The notes: generated by a model from the sequence alone, not told the origin. A stretch of DNA of 64,000 nt from Martelella radicis (GCF_014196625.1 NZ_JACIDZ010000003.1:62001-126000); one strand, 5' to 3'. Positions 1 to 8,856 are shown, counted from the first letter of the stretch. A program made the numbers and translations.

Positions 1-1325
1 AGCGCTTCGTCGCCGGAGAGGTTGCGGTCGGTGTCCATGGAGAAATGGATGCGGGCGATGGCGGCCGTATCTGCCGTGCCGCCGGAGCCCCATGTGCCGA
101 AATAGGCGGGGATATCCTGGTCGGCGCGCGCCTGGTTGAGGCTTGCAAGCTTCACATAGCGCAGGTCGACGTCGATGCCGATGGCTTCAAGGTCGGCTGC
201 GATCGCTTCGGCCGCGGGCTTGTCGCGATAGGCCCAGATCTCGAGCGGAAAACCGTCCGGATAGCCGGCCTCGGCCAGAAGCGCCTTGGCCTGTTCCGGG
301 TCGTAGGGATAGTCCGTCACGGTCTGGTCGCAGCCGAATTGCGCCGGATGGCAGGCGGTGTGGATCGCCTCAGCCGAGCCGCCGATCAGATATTCGGCCA
401 TGTCGCCCTTGTTCAGCGCATGGTTGATGGCCTGGCGCACCTTCAGCTTGGTCAGCGGTCCGTCGGGATCGGTGAGGCCGCCGGCGTCAAGCACCAGGAA
501 GCCGATCCGCAGATCCGGCCCGCTCAGATGCTCCGCCATCGGCGTGGAGCCGAGGTTTTCGGCGAGCTCGAGCGGCACCTTGAACATCCAGTCGACGCCG
601 CCGGACATCAGTTCGGCCTGCTGCGTGCCCATGTCCGGCAGACTGCGCACCACGATCTTCTCGATTGCGGGCTTCTCGCCGAAATAGTCCTCGAAGCGTT
701 CCAGCACGAGTTCCTGGCCCGGCTCGAAGGAAACGACCTTGTAGGGGCCGGTGCCGATCAGGTCGCTTGCCATGGCATCGCGGTCGATAACGCCGCCCTC
801 GTCATAGGTGCCGGCCTTGCGCAGCATGATCCGCTGTGCCATGTCGCGCAGGACGAGCGGATAGACCGATTTCAGGTGAAAGCGCACCGTATTCGGCCCC
901 GTCACCTCGGCATTGTCGAGCCAGCGCCCGATCGTGCCGCTGGCATTGGATTCGCTCTCGGGATTGATGATCCAGTTATAGGTGTAGGCAACGTCTTCCG
1001 CCGTCAGGGTCGAACCGTCGTGGAATTTGACGTCATCGCGCAGGGTGATGTCCACAGTCTTGTCATCGAGAAATTCATAGCCGGTCGCGACCGCCGGCTT
1101 GAACTCCTGGGTCGCCGGATCGAGATCGAACAGCGTCGTGTCGGTCAATTGCGCGAGGATGATGTATTCGCGCTTGGTCGTGTAGTTATAGTCGAGATTG
1201 AGAATTTCCTCGGCCATGGCGACGTTCAGCGTATCGTCGGCCTTGCCGGCAAAAGCGGGCGCGGTGAAGGCGACGCTGGCCATCAGCCCCGCCGCAAGAA
1301 ACGCGCTTTTCTTGAAATATGTCAT
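1..1325 (-). CDS. ABC transporter substrate-binding protein, family 5 (partial, 3' end outside window)
   Basis: Periplasmic solute-binding protein of the peptide/nickel/opine class (SBP_bac_5), which would feed a dipeptide-type ABC importer. My reading of the minus strand from ATG at 1325 gives about 441 residues before the window edge. An N-terminal signal peptide is visible (residues 1-26: two Lys, a hydrophobic core, then AFA before the mature start). Family hallmarks are a stretch ending in LRDDVKFHDGSTLTAEDVAYT near residue 85-105, GTGPYKVVSFEPGQ near 185, and VRQAINHALNKGDM near 300. A GGGAGGA ribosome site lies 6 bases before the ATG. Permease and ATPase genes, if linked, lie outside the window. 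It is divergent from the sulfatase maturase, so sulfated or glycosidic ligands are conceivable but unproven. The family is certain; the substrate is unknown. Confidence 0.9.
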   Translation of the reverse strand, partial: MTYFKKSAFLAAGLMASVAFTAPAFAGKADDTLNVAMAEEILNLDYNYTTKREYIILAQLTDTTLFDLDPATQEFKPAVATGYEFLDDKTVDITLRDDVKFHDGSTLTAEDVAYTYNWIINPESESNASGTIGRWLDNAEVTGPNTVRFHLKSVYPLVLRDMAQRIMLRKAGTYDEGGVIDRDAMASDLIGTGPYKVVSFEPGQELVLERFEDYFGEKPAIEKIVVRSLPDMGTQQAELMSGGVDWMFKVPLELAENLGSTPMAEHLSGPDLRIGFLVLDAGGLTDPDGPLTKLKVRQAINHALNKGDMAEYLIGGSAEAIHTACHPAQFGCDQTVTDYPYDPEQAKALLAEAGYPDGFPLEIWAYRDKPAAEAIAADLEAIGIDVDLRYVKLASLNQARADQDIPAYFGTWGSGGTADTAAIARIHFSMDTDRNLSGDEA

Positions 1326-1742
1326 CTGTTCCTCCCTTTCGGCACCTCTCCTCAGTACCGCGGGGATGATAGAACAGGATAACGGGTGAGGATAATGCAA
1401 ATAATGGTATTACTGTTGCGTCTTGTGCAAGCGTTTGGACGAGTAGGCAGGCGTGCGACGGAGGCCATTCGCGCACACAATCCCCTTGTTCGTCTGGCCC
1501 ACGGCATTCACGACATTTTCGAAACCTACCAGGACATTCAGCGTGAAGCTCGCCGCCGCTACCGCGACAGCTTCCGCTGAGGAAGAGTGAGATGCGGCAT
1601 TCCCAGCAACCAGGGCGCGCAGGCCGTCCGCAAAAATGATTTCGATCAAGGAAAGGTCTTCGGCGACATTCTATTCGGGTCCATGAGCGGCGCATCTTCC
1701 CGGTTCCTGGCCGCGCCGGCGGTTTGAGGGAGAGGAAAGCGG
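1326..1742. other. Divergent intergenic region between the binding protein and the sulfatase maturase
   Basis: This 417-base gap must hold two outward promoters. It is AT-richer near 1380-1430 than the flanking genes. The only coding candidate is a 62-codon frame on the plus strand at 1395-1580, described separately. No convincing -35/-10 pair, terminator or repeat was identified. Confidence 0.5.
1395..1580 (+). CDS. Possible small basic protein (hypothetical, 61 aa)
   Basis: An open frame begins with ATG at 1395, nine bases after a GTG in the same frame at 1386; a GGTGAGG stretch just before the ATG could serve as ribosome site. The product would have a short hydrophobic start (MQIMVLLLRLVQAF) followed by an Arg-rich helical tail ending RREARRRYRDSFR-like. 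I recognise no family. In favour: the ribosome site, and a composition that looks protein-like (amphipathic, charged, few rare residues). Against: it is short, and it lies in a divergent promoter gap. Treat as a candidate only. Confidence 0.3.
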   Translation: MQIMVLLLRLVQAFGRVGRRATEAIRAHNPLVRLAHGIHDIFETYQDIQREARRRYRDSFR

Positions 1743-3065
1743 ATGACCGAACATTTGCCGTTTCAGGTCATGGGCAAGCCGATCGGTCCGCGCTGCAATC
1801 TGGACTGCACCTATTGCTATTATCTGGAGAAGGAAAATCTCTATCCGGATACCAAGCGCTTCAATATGTCCGATGCGGTGCTTGAGACCTATATCCGCGA
1901 CTACCTCGCCTCGCAGGCCGGCTTTCCCGCCCGGGAAATCCGCTTCAACTGGCAGGGCGGCGAGCCGACCATGCTCGGCCTCGACTATTTCCGCCGCATC
2001 GTTGAATTGCAGCGAAAATATCTGCCGCGCGGCAAGACGGTCGCCAACACCATCCAGACCAACGGCACGCTGATTGACGACGCATGGTGCGCCTTCCTGA
2101 AGGACAATGATTTTCTCGTTGGCGTCAGCATTGACGGCCCTCCGCGACTCCACGACCGTTTCCGCACCTATCGCAATGGTCGGCCGAGCCATGATGCCGT
2201 GATGGCGGGGATTAAGCGGATGAAGGCGCATGGCGTCGAGTTCAACACGCTTTCCGTCGTCAACCGCGAGAATGCGGCCCACCCGAAAGAAGTCTATCGC
2301 TTCCTCAAGGACATCGGCTCCACCTATCTGCAATTCATCCCGATCGTCGAGCGCACCGCCGACGGCCATTCGCTGGCGCCTGCGCCGCAGATCGACGAGG
2401 ACGGCGTTTCCTATGACGTGACGCCCTGGAGCGTGCTGCCGCGCGGCTATGGGGATTTCCTCTGCGGCGTTTTCGATGAGTGGATCAGAGAGGATGTCGG
2501 CCGCGTCTTCGTCCAGTTCTTCGACCTTCAGCTTGGCCTGTGGATGGGCGCTCCGGCGACCATGTGCTGGTTCGCGGAAACCTGCGGCCAGGGACCGGCG
2601 CTGGAGCACAATGGCGACCTTTATGCCTGCGACCACTATGTTTATCCCGAATACCGGCTCGGCAATATCATGGAAACGCCGATTGCTGAGATGATGGGGT
2701 CCGATGCGCAATGGCAGTTCGGGCTGGACAAGCGCGATGCGCTGCCCGGCCAGTGCAGGAACTGCGATATCCGTTTCGCCTGCAATGGCGGCTGTCCGAA
2801 ACACCGCTTCGCCAGGACGAAGGACGGGGAACCGGGGCTGAACTATTACTGCCGCTCAACCTCTCGTTTTGTGAAACATGCAGGTCCTGCCATGAAGGTG
2901 ATGGCCGATCTTGTCCGTTCAGGACGGCCGGCATCGGACATCATGGAGTTGCGGCGTACGGGCAGGCTTGCCGGCCCGTCGGCGGCATCGGCCAGACCCG
3001 GTCGCAACGACCGCTGTCCCTGCGGCAGTGGCCTGAAATACAAGCACTGTTGCGGCCGGCTTTGA
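1743..3065 (+). CDS. Anaerobic sulfatase maturase (radical SAM/SPASM) with C-terminal SEC-C motif
   Basis: A 440-residue radical SAM enzyme of the anSME class, which oxidises a Cys or Ser of a type I sulfatase to formylglycine using S-adenosylmethionine and Fe-S clusters in the cytoplasm. The radical SAM cluster Cys are C18, C22 and C25 (RCNLDCTYCYY). SPASM cysteines for the auxiliary clusters occur in the second half (MCWFAETCG, YACDHY, QCRNCDIRFACNGGCPKHRF). The last 18 residues (GRNDRCPCGSGLKYKHCCG) form a zinc-binding SEC-C motif, an extra absent from the shorter, well-known anSMEs. A GAGGGAGAGG ribosome site precedes ATG 1743. No sulfatase is encoded in the window, so its client may lie to the left, beyond the binding-protein gene, or elsewhere. 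Family assignment is firm; the client is inferred. Confidence 0.93.
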   Translation: MTEHLPFQVMGKPIGPRCNLDCTYCYYLEKENLYPDTKRFNMSDAVLETYIRDYLASQAGFPAREIRFNWQGGEPTMLGLDYFRRIVELQRKYLPRGKTVANTIQTNGTLIDDAWCAFLKDNDFLVGVSIDGPPRLHDRFRTYRNGRPSHDAVMAGIKRMKAHGVEFNTLSVVNRENAAHPKEVYRFLKDIGSTYLQFIPIVERTADGHSLAPAPQIDEDGVSYDVTPWSVLPRGYGDFLCGVFDEWIREDVGRVFVQFFDLQLGLWMGAPATMCWFAETCGQGPALEHNGDLYACDHYVYPEYRLGNIMETPIAEMMGSDAQWQFGLDKRDALPGQCRNCDIRFACNGGCPKHRFARTKDGEPGLNYYCRSTSRFVKHAGPAMKVMADLVRSGRPASDIMELRRTGRLAGPSAASARPGRNDRCPCGSGLKYKHCCGRL

Positions 3066-3075
3066 CCGTGGATGC

Positions 3076-3456
3076 CTATCCTTCGCGCGGCGTGACCCTG
3101 ACGGTCGCCGCGCGCGTTCGCGACGATATCATCGGCGCGAGGTAGCTGCTTCTGGCGTATTTGGCGCGATAGGCATCATCGACGGCATCGTTTGTGGCAT
3201 CGTCGGACACGGGCTCGAAGCGGACCTCGTGCGTCTTGCCGGCGACGCTGATGCGCCCCGCCTTCTGCTCAAGTGCGGCCTGATACCAGCGCGATCGTGT
3301 TCCATTGTATGCGCGCACGTAAAGCGCGTCATCGGCGACCACCGACCAGATGAAGGTCGGCGTGCCATAGGTCTTGCCGTCTTCCCTGAAAGGGGCGATG
3401 CGGAAATCATCCGCGGCGGCGATTTCGCTCAGCTCTTCCGGTGTCCAGTTCATCAT
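3076..3456 (-). CDS. DUF2255 family protein
   Basis: A 126-residue small soluble protein matching the DUF2255 pattern: an N-terminal WTPEELSEIAAADDFRIAPF segment, then GKTYGTPTFIWSVVADDALYVRAYNG, RSRWYQAA and a KTHEVRFEPV strand near residue 80. This resembles the nitroreductase/deazaflavin-type split-barrel proteins that read a small-molecule surface, but no activity is known to me. The frame is open further upstream to 3633; ATG 3456 was chosen because AAGGAG sits six bases before it and the homology-like region starts there. It converges on the sulfatase maturase with only 10 bases between stop codons. Confidence 0.8.
   Translation of the reverse strand: MMNWTPEELSEIAAADDFRIAPFREDGKTYGTPTFIWSVVADDALYVRAYNGTRSRWYQAALEQKAGRISVAGKTHEVRFEPVSDDATNDAVDDAYRAKYARSSYLAPMISSRTRAATVRVTPREG
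3084..3114. other. Strong GC-rich hairpin at the junction of two convergent genes
   Basis: CGCGCGGC (3084-3091) pairs with GCCGCGCG (3107-3114), and inside it GACC (3094-3097) pairs with GGTC (3103-3106) around a five-base loop. It lies inside the last codons of the DUF2255 gene and just downstream of the sulfatase maturase stop. There is no T-run, so it is not a classical intrinsic terminator; it could still limit read-through or protect 3' ends. Confidence 0.4.
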
Positions 3457-3550
3457 GTTCTCCTTGGCTCGTTGACCCTCTCCATGATTTGGGAACGGGC
3501 GCCGTCCGGCGAAAGGCGGTTTTGAAACTGGCGTTGATGAGCCCTGCTCA

Positions 3551-4126
3551 TCAATCGTTCCGCAGGGCGGCAAGGTCGTCGCGGCTGTCAATGTCGGCAA
3601 GGCTTTCCGCCGGGAAGGCATGACGGTTTTCACCGGGGATGCGTTTCAGCAGCGCGCCCGCGCCGCGATCGCCGGAAATCCTCATGATCTCGGCAAACCA
3701 CTCCGCCGGCAACAGCGCCGGCGGCATGGTCTGCCCGTTAAGGCTTGCCGCCGAGGGGCAGGGGCCTTGCGCAAGCTCTGCCAGACGGCGCGGGTCAAGA
3801 TGCGGCATGTCGCCGAGCATCACCAGCGCCGCGCGGCAGGCCGGCGACAGCGCGACAATGCCGGCTTTCAGGCTCTCGGATTGCGTGCCGCCTGCCTCGA
3901 TCGTGACCGACCTCAGTCCGACTGCCTCGGCAAGCTCCGCCACCTTGGGATCCGAGACGACCGCAAGCCGGTCTGCAAGGCAAAGTCCCGCGGCAAGGCG
4001 AAAGGCGCGGGCGACGAGCGGTTCGCCGCCAAGGTCCGCCAAAAGCTTGTTGTTGTCGCCGAAACGCCGTGACGCGCCGGCGGCAAGGACGATGACGGCA
4101 CGCTTCTCACGCAAGGCGGGCATCAT
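3551..4126 (-). CDS. mocA: MobA/MocA-like nucleotidyltransferase, probable molybdopterin cytidylyltransferase
   Basis: A 191-residue NTP_transf_3 protein. Members of this branch transfer CMP (or GMP) onto molybdopterin for insertion into molybdo-hydroxylases. The nucleotide-binding signature LAAGASRRFGDNNK lies near residues 12-26, followed by ADLGGEPLVARAF, a variable Rossmann core, and ALVMLGDMPHLDP near 95-107, whose Asp binds Mg. The frame overlaps the end of the upstream paoD-like gene by 20 bases, so it is translationally linked to the aldehyde oxidoreductase operon; xanthine-oxidase family enzymes of the Pao type use the cytosine dinucleotide cofactor, which supports the MocA role. Two adjacent ATGs (4126 and 4123) are possible starts. 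Confidence 0.8.
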   Translation of the reverse strand: MMPALREKRAVIVLAAGASRRFGDNNKLLADLGGEPLVARAFRLAAGLCLADRLAVVSDPKVAELAEAVGLRSVTIEAGGTQSESLKAGIVALSPACRAALVMLGDMPHLDPRRLAELAQGPCPSAASLNGQTMPPALLPAEWFAEIMRISGDRGAGALLKRIPGENRHAFPAESLADIDSRDDLAALRND

Positions 4127-5051
4127 CGAGGATCTGGGCGAGCACGCCCGAGGCCAGCGAATGCGGGTCGCGCGCACGGGTCACGAGACCGAAGGGGCGG
4201 GCCATGCGATCGATAGCGCCGCGACGCACACCGATCGCTTCAAGCGCCGCGATGCGCTTTTCATGCGCGCCCGCGCTGCCCTGCGCGCCGATATAGAAGG
4301 CCGGGCTTGCAAGCGCATGGCTGATCAGCGGCGGTTCCCAGTCATGATCGTGGAAGAACAGGACGACCGCCGTGCGGTGGTCGAGCGCAACGTCTTCGGG
4401 CCATTCGGGCGCCGTCATCGGCCGGGCATTGTCGATGCCTTCGCGCGTTTCGGCATCGGGGGAGTGAAGCTCTACGGATTGTCCGGCTGCCCTTGCAAGC
4501 CTCGCGAAGGTTTTCGGTTCCGGCCCCTTGCCGAAGACGAGGAAGCGCAGGCGCGGCACCACCTGGATCATGAGATCGCCGTCCTTCAGCATGTCGGTCA
4601 ACCGGCCGTCCTCGCCGATCGCGATCCCGGCATTGCGGCGATCCCGAAGGGCCGCGTCCGCGCGTTTCAGCACGGTCTGCGAGGGATTGGGGATCAGCGT
4701 GACTTCGAGGCCGCCGCCGCAGGGCAGTTGCAGGTCCATGAAGGGCGAGCCCTTGCCGTAGCGCAGCTTCTTCGGGCGGTCGGTCCGTGCCGCTTTGCGG
4801 GCGTGGGTCACCACGTCGCGCTCGATGCAGCCGGAGGAAAGGCTTCCTGTCGTTTCGCCATCGGGACCGATGACCATCGCCGCGCCGAGCGGGCGATAGG
4901 AGGCGCCCTCCACCGCCGTGATCACGGCGATGGAGCAGCCTTCCCGGTCAAGGGCGGCGTCAAGCGGGAAATCCGTTTCCGACACCTGCACCGATGTCAG
5001 TGTTGAGGCCAATCTGGTCGCGCTCCGGTGGTTGCTCAGCATGTCATTCAT
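4107..5051 (-). CDS. paoD: XdhC/CoxI family molybdenum cofactor chaperone (PaoD-like)
   Basis: A 314-residue XdhC-family protein. Such proteins bind the molybdopterin cytosine dinucleotide cofactor, protect its sulfurated form and insert it into the large subunit; PaoD does this for PaoABC in E. coli. Visible signatures are CSIAVITAVEGASYRPLGAA near residue 38-57, GSLSSGCIERDV near 70, QLPCGGGLEV near 110, and a C-terminal Rossmann part with IGAQGSAGAHEKRIAALEA near residue 250. The gene starts 17 bases after the paoC-like stop and its end overlaps the mocA-like gene, an order matching a dedicated maturation module. It is distinct from the second XdhC protein at 21.9 kb. Confidence 0.85.
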   Translation of the reverse strand: MNDMLSNHRSATRLASTLTSVQVSETDFPLDAALDREGCSIAVITAVEGASYRPLGAAMVIGPDGETTGSLSSGCIERDVVTHARKAARTDRPKKLRYGKGSPFMDLQLPCGGGLEVTLIPNPSQTVLKRADAALRDRRNAGIAIGEDGRLTDMLKDGDLMIQVVPRLRFLVFGKGPEPKTFARLARAAGQSVELHSPDAETREGIDNARPMTAPEWPEDVALDHRTAVVLFFHDHDWEPPLISHALASPAFYIGAQGSAGAHEKRIAALEAIGVRRGAIDRMARPFGLVTRARDPHSLASGVLAQILDDARLA

Positions 5052-5068
5052 ACGCTGTCTCCGAAGCT

Positions 5069-7249
5069 TCAGATCGCCGGCAGGCGGTCGATCATGCGGT
5101 CAAGGGTGACCGGATAGTCCCGTACGCGGATGCCGGTGGCGTTATAGGCCGCATTGGCAATCGCCGCCGCCACGCCGCAAAGCCCGAGCTCGCCGACGCC
5201 CTTGGCTTTCAGCGGCGTCGCCACGGCATCGGTGGTGTCGAGGAAGATCACGGTCTGCTCCGGGATATCGGCATGGACGGCGACCTCGTAGCCCGCCATG
5301 TCGTGGTTGGCGAAGAAACCGCGCGCCCTGTCGAGCGCCATGTCCTCGGACAAGGCGGCGCCAATGCCCATCGCCATGCCGCCGATCACCTGGCTGCGCG
5401 CGGTGATCGGGTTGATGATCCTGCCCGCGTCACAGACGGCGACCATGCGGCGCACGCGGGTCTCGCCAGTATAGGCATGAACCCCGACCTCGACGAAATG
5501 GGCGCCGAATGTGCCCATGGCATAGCCCTTCTGGAAATCGCCCCACTGGATCGCGTCTTCGGCGGAGACTTCCTCATTGACGTCGGCAATGGCGATATCG
5601 GTGTCGCCTGCGGTAATGCGGCCTCCTGCAAATGACGGATTTTCGACGCCAAGATTGCCGGCGATCTTTTCCCGCAGCGCCATGCAGGCCGCATAGACGC
5701 CGGAGGTCGAGCTCGGCGCGCCGAACTGGCCGCCGGAACCGGAGGAAACCGGATAGGCGCTGTTGGCAAGCCGCATTTCCACATCATCGACATCCATGCC
5801 CATGGTCTCTGCCGCCGTCTGCGCCAGAATGGTGTAGGAGCCAGTGCCGATATCGGTCATGTCGGTCTCGATGATCAGCTTGCCGCCGGACAGGATGGCG
5901 CGTGCGCCCGAGGGCAGCACCAGCGCGCCGCGATAGGCGCCGGCAACGCCATGGCCGATCAGCCAGTCGCCGTCACGCATGCCGCCCGGGGTTCTGTTGC
6001 GGTCCTCCCAGCCGAACGCTTCCGCGCCGCGTTCCAGACATTCGACGAAGTGGCGGTCGCTGAAGGGAATATCCGGGTTCGACGGGTTCACTTGCGTGTC
6101 GTTGACGATGCGGAATTGGACGGGGTCCATGTCGAGCGCCTCGGCCATCTCATCCATGGCGATTTCCAGCGCCATCAGCCCGGAGGCCTCGCCCGGCGCG
6201 CGCATGTCGGCGGTTTCCGGCAGCGGCATGTCGATGACATGGTTTTTCACCCGCCGGGTTTCGCCGGCATAGAAGATCGGGGTCTGGGCGGTTGCGTTCT
6301 CGCCGCGTCCGCCCGGCAGGCAGTAGGATGCCGCCTCGTGCCAGATACCTTTCAGCCGGCCGTCGCTGTCGGCTGCAAGCCGGATGCGCTGGACGGTCGC
6401 CGAGCGATGCGTGGTGTTGTTCATCACCATCGGGCGGGGCAGGGCCAGCTTGACCGGCGCGCCAGCCGCGCGCGAGCCGAGCGCTGCCAGCACGGCATCC
6501 GCCCGAAGCCAGAGCTTGGCGCCGAAACCGCCGCCGACATAGGGGCTTTCCACCCGGATGCGTTCGGCATCGATGCCGAAGGTGGTGGCGATCGAGCCGT
6601 GGTTCCAGTTGATCATCTGGTTCGAGGTCCACACCGTCATGTCCTCGCCATCCGACCAGTCGACGGTCGAGGTGTGCGGCTCCATCATCGTATGGCTTTC
6701 GCCGGGCGTGTGGTACATGTTGTCGATCACGGCGGCCGCATCGCGGAAGGCGGCTTCGATGTCGCCGACCAGTGTATCCGGCTCGCCGGTTCCCTCGACA
6801 TTGCGGAAGGCTTCGTCGAGGTCGAGATTGACCTCCGCGCCGTCCTCGTACTCGACCGTAATCATTGCTGCGGCGGCCCGGGCCTGTTCGAACGTATCGG
6901 CGACAACCACAGCAATCGCCTGATGATAATGCTGGATATCGGCGCCGCCGAACAGGCGGGCGACATTGTTCATGCCCTTTTCCAGCGGATCGATCTCGAG
7001 CGTGGTCACGATGGCGCGCACGCCGGGCGCTTCGCGGGCAGCCTCCGCATCCATGGAGATGATGCGGCCGTGGCCGATGCCGGCGGCCAACGGATAGCCG
7101 TAAAGGGCATCCGGTGCCGCGTCATTGCGTTCATAGGCGTAAGGGGCGGTGCCGGTGACCTTCAGCGGACCGTCGATCCGCTTCATCGGCTTGCCGACGA
7201 TCTTGCCGTTGTCGAAGACGTTCTCGCCTGCTGGCTTGTTGAACTCCAT
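5069..7249 (-). CDS. paoC: Molybdenum-binding large subunit of a periplasmic aldehyde oxidoreductase (PaoC-like)
   Basis: A 726-residue xanthine-oxidase-family molybdopterin subunit, close to the length of E. coli PaoC (YagR). It would oxidise aldehydes to carboxylates with water as oxygen donor. The N-terminal motif GKPMKRIDGPLKVTGTAPYAYE starts the domain; PYVGGGFGAKLW near residue 240 and GSGGQFGAPSSTSGVYAAC in the second half are cofactor-contact regions; KGVGELGLCG near residue 695 carries the expected catalytic Glu. It has no signal peptide, as expected because the small subunit carries the Tat signal for the complex. It starts three bases after the FAD subunit stop. The Pao assignment rests on subunit sizes, order and the Tat-tagged partner. 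Confidence 0.88.
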   Translation of the reverse strand: MEFNKPAGENVFDNGKIVGKPMKRIDGPLKVTGTAPYAYERNDAAPDALYGYPLAAGIGHGRIISMDAEAAREAPGVRAIVTTLEIDPLEKGMNNVARLFGGADIQHYHQAIAVVVADTFEQARAAAAMITVEYEDGAEVNLDLDEAFRNVEGTGEPDTLVGDIEAAFRDAAAVIDNMYHTPGESHTMMEPHTSTVDWSDGEDMTVWTSNQMINWNHGSIATTFGIDAERIRVESPYVGGGFGAKLWLRADAVLAALGSRAAGAPVKLALPRPMVMNNTTHRSATVQRIRLAADSDGRLKGIWHEAASYCLPGGRGENATAQTPIFYAGETRRVKNHVIDMPLPETADMRAPGEASGLMALEIAMDEMAEALDMDPVQFRIVNDTQVNPSNPDIPFSDRHFVECLERGAEAFGWEDRNRTPGGMRDGDWLIGHGVAGAYRGALVLPSGARAILSGGKLIIETDMTDIGTGSYTILAQTAAETMGMDVDDVEMRLANSAYPVSSGSGGQFGAPSSTSGVYAACMALREKIAGNLGVENPSFAGGRITAGDTDIAIADVNEEVSAEDAIQWGDFQKGYAMGTFGAHFVEVGVHAYTGETRVRRMVAVCDAGRIINPITARSQVIGGMAMGIGAALSEDMALDRARGFFANHDMAGYEVAVHADIPEQTVIFLDTTDAVATPLKAKGVGELGLCGVAAAIANAAYNATGIRVRDYPVTLDRMIDRLPAI

Positions 7250-7252
7250 CGG

Positions 7253-8203
7253 TCATTCCTCCTTCAGCATGGACGCAAGCGTGCGTTCGGCAAGCGCGAT
7301 CTTGAAGACGTTTTCTTCCGTGGGCGTTGCGCCATCGAGCAGTTTGGCGATGACGGCGCGCGCTCCGTTCGGCAGTTCGGCATCGGCTTCGGCCGAGCGC
7401 CAGGGTTTCGGCGCGACGCCGCCGAGCGCGACGCTGCCCGTGCCGTCGGGCTGGCGGATGAGGGCGACGGAGACGAGGGCGAAGGCATAGGATGCGCGGT
7501 CGCGGGCCTTGTAATAGGCCTGGCGTCCGCCGACGGGAGCGGGAAGTTTCACTGCCGTGATGATCTCGCCTGGTTCAAGCACGGTCTCGATATGCGGCGT
7601 TTCGCCCGGAAGACGGTGGAAATCTTCAAGCGCGATCGTACGCGTCTCGCCCGAAGGCATCACCGTTTCCACCTCCGCGTCGAGCGCGCGCATGGCAACG
7701 GCCATGTCGGACGGGTGGGTGGCGATACAGCTCTCCGAGGTGCCGATAATGCCGAGCTGACGCGAGAACGCCCCCTCCGACAAGGCGGAACAGCCCGAAC
7801 CCGGAACCCGCTTGTTGCAGGCCTGAGCCGTGTCGTAAAAATAGGGACAGCGGGTGCGCTGCAGGAGATTGCCGCCCGTTGTCGCCTTGTTGCGCAACTG
7901 GCCGGAGGCGCCGGCAACGAGCGCGCGCGTCAGAACGCCATAGTCGCGGCGAATGCGCGCGTCGGCGGCCAGATCGGTATTGCTGACCAGCGCGCCGATC
8001 CTGAGGCCGCCGTCATCCGTCTCGGTGATTTCATCAAGACCGAGGCCGTTGACATCGATGATGTGCACCGGCGTTTCGATCTCAAGCTTCATCAGGTCGA
8101 GCAGATTGGTGCCGCCGGCGAGGAATTTCGCGCCCTCTATTTCGGCGGCGCGGCTTGCGGCTTCTGCGGGATTGTTTGCCCGTTCATAGGAAAACTGTCT
8201 CAT
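7253..8203 (-). CDS. paoB: FAD-binding subunit of aldehyde oxidoreductase (PaoB-like)
   Basis: A 316-residue CO-dehydrogenase/xanthine-dehydrogenase medium subunit. It passes electrons from the [2Fe-2S] subunit to an acceptor through FAD. FAD-binding signatures are [15 protein letters not shown] near residue 25-40 and [19 protein letters not shown] near 105-123; the latter, with [17 protein letters not shown] shortly after, resembles the Cys-rich [4Fe-4S]-binding insertion typical of PaoB/HcrB-type subunits (Cys in [21 protein letters not shown]). ATG 8203 overlaps the small-subunit stop as ATGA, so translation is coupled. The open frame continues upstream to 8416, but that part lies inside the small-subunit gene and is rejected. 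Confidence 0.88.
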   Translation of the reverse strand: MRQFSYERANNPAEAASRAAEIEGAKFLAGGTNLLDLMKLEIETPVHIIDVNGLGLDEITETDDGGLRIGALVSNTDLAADARIRRDYGVLTRALVAGASGQLRNKATTGGNLLQRTRCPYFYDTAQACNKRVPGSGCSALSEGAFSRQLGIIGTSESCIATHPSDMAVAMRALDAEVETVMPSGETRTIALEDFHRLPGETPHIETVLEPGEIITAVKLPAPVGGRQAYYKARDRASYAFALVSVALIRQPDGTGSVALGGVAPKPWRSAEADAELPNGARAVIAKLLDGATPTEENVFKIALAERTLASMLKEE

Positions 8204-8856
8204 GCCCGTTCCTCCGCGACCTGGTGAATGGCTGCCAGGATGTTGGAATAGGCCCCGCAGCGACAGATATTGCCGCTCATGCGTTCGCGGATTTCCGCGT
8301 CGGAAAGCGCGATCGGTCCCGTCAGGTCGCCGGTCACATGAGAGGGGATGCCGGCCGCAATTTCCTCCAGAACCGACTTGGCGGAACAGATCTGGCCCGG
8401 CGTGCAATAGCCGCACTGGAAGCCGTCGTGATCGAGAAAGGCCTGCTGCATCGGATCGAGTTCGTCGGGCGTGCCCACGCCTTCGATCGTCGTGATCTCG
8501 TCGCCCTCATGCATGACGGCGAGGGAGAGACAGGAATTGATGCGTTCGCCATTGACCATCACCGTGCAGGCACCGCACTGGCCGTGGTCGCAGCCCTTCT
8601 TGGTGCCGGTGAGCTTCAGGTGCTCGCGCATGGCGTCAAGCAGGGTGACGCGGTTGTCGAGTTCCAGATCCGTCTGGTTGCCGTTGACGGTGAAGCTGAC
8701 GTTTGACGTCATTGCTCCCCGTGGCGTGGGAATGGGCGCCTCTTGCGGGGTGGTTTGGGCGGCCGCTCCCGGTGGCAAAGCAGCGCTGAGGGCGGATGCA
8801 GCCGTGCCCACCATCAGGGTGCGTCTGCGGATTTCAAAGTCAATGGGTGGGGTCAT
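8200..8856 (-). CDS. paoA: [2Fe-2S] subunit of aldehyde oxidoreductase with Tat-type leader (PaoA-like)
   Basis: A 218-residue small subunit. Residues 10-15 (RRRTLM) followed by a hydrophobic stretch ending PPGAAAQ form a Tat-like leader, which fits export of the folded PaoABC complex to the periplasm. The plant-type [2Fe-2S] cluster Cys are in [18 protein letters not shown] with the later NSC; the second cluster is in [10 protein letters not shown] and GNICRCGAY near the C terminus. An AGGAGAG ribosome site precedes ATG 8856. It is the first gene of the operon paoA-paoB-paoC-paoD-mocA. The longer frame from 8931 lacks a ribosome site and would bury the leader. Confidence 0.88.
   Translation of the reverse strand: MTPPIDFEIRRRTLMVGTAASALSAALPPGAAAQTTPQEAPIPTPRGAMTSNVSFTVNGNQTDLELDNRVTLLDAMREHLKLTGTKKGCDHGQCGACTVMVNGERINSCLSLAVMHEGDEITTIEGVGTPDELDPMQQAFLDHDGFQCGYCTPGQICSAKSVLEEIAAGIPSHVTGDLTGPIALSDAEIRERMSGNICRCGAYSNILAAIHQVAEERA

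Noticed and set aside
45-1382. Long plus-strand open frame (445 codons) opposite the solute-binding protein gene
   Set aside because: It is the antisense shadow of the minus-strand binding protein; its translation has no recognisable domain, whereas the minus strand gives a signal peptide and full SBP_bac_5 motifs.
5951-8227. 758-codon plus-strand frame across paoA-paoC
   Set aside because: Shadow of the paoBC coding sequence in GC-rich DNA; low-complexity His/Arg-rich translation without motifs or ribosome site.
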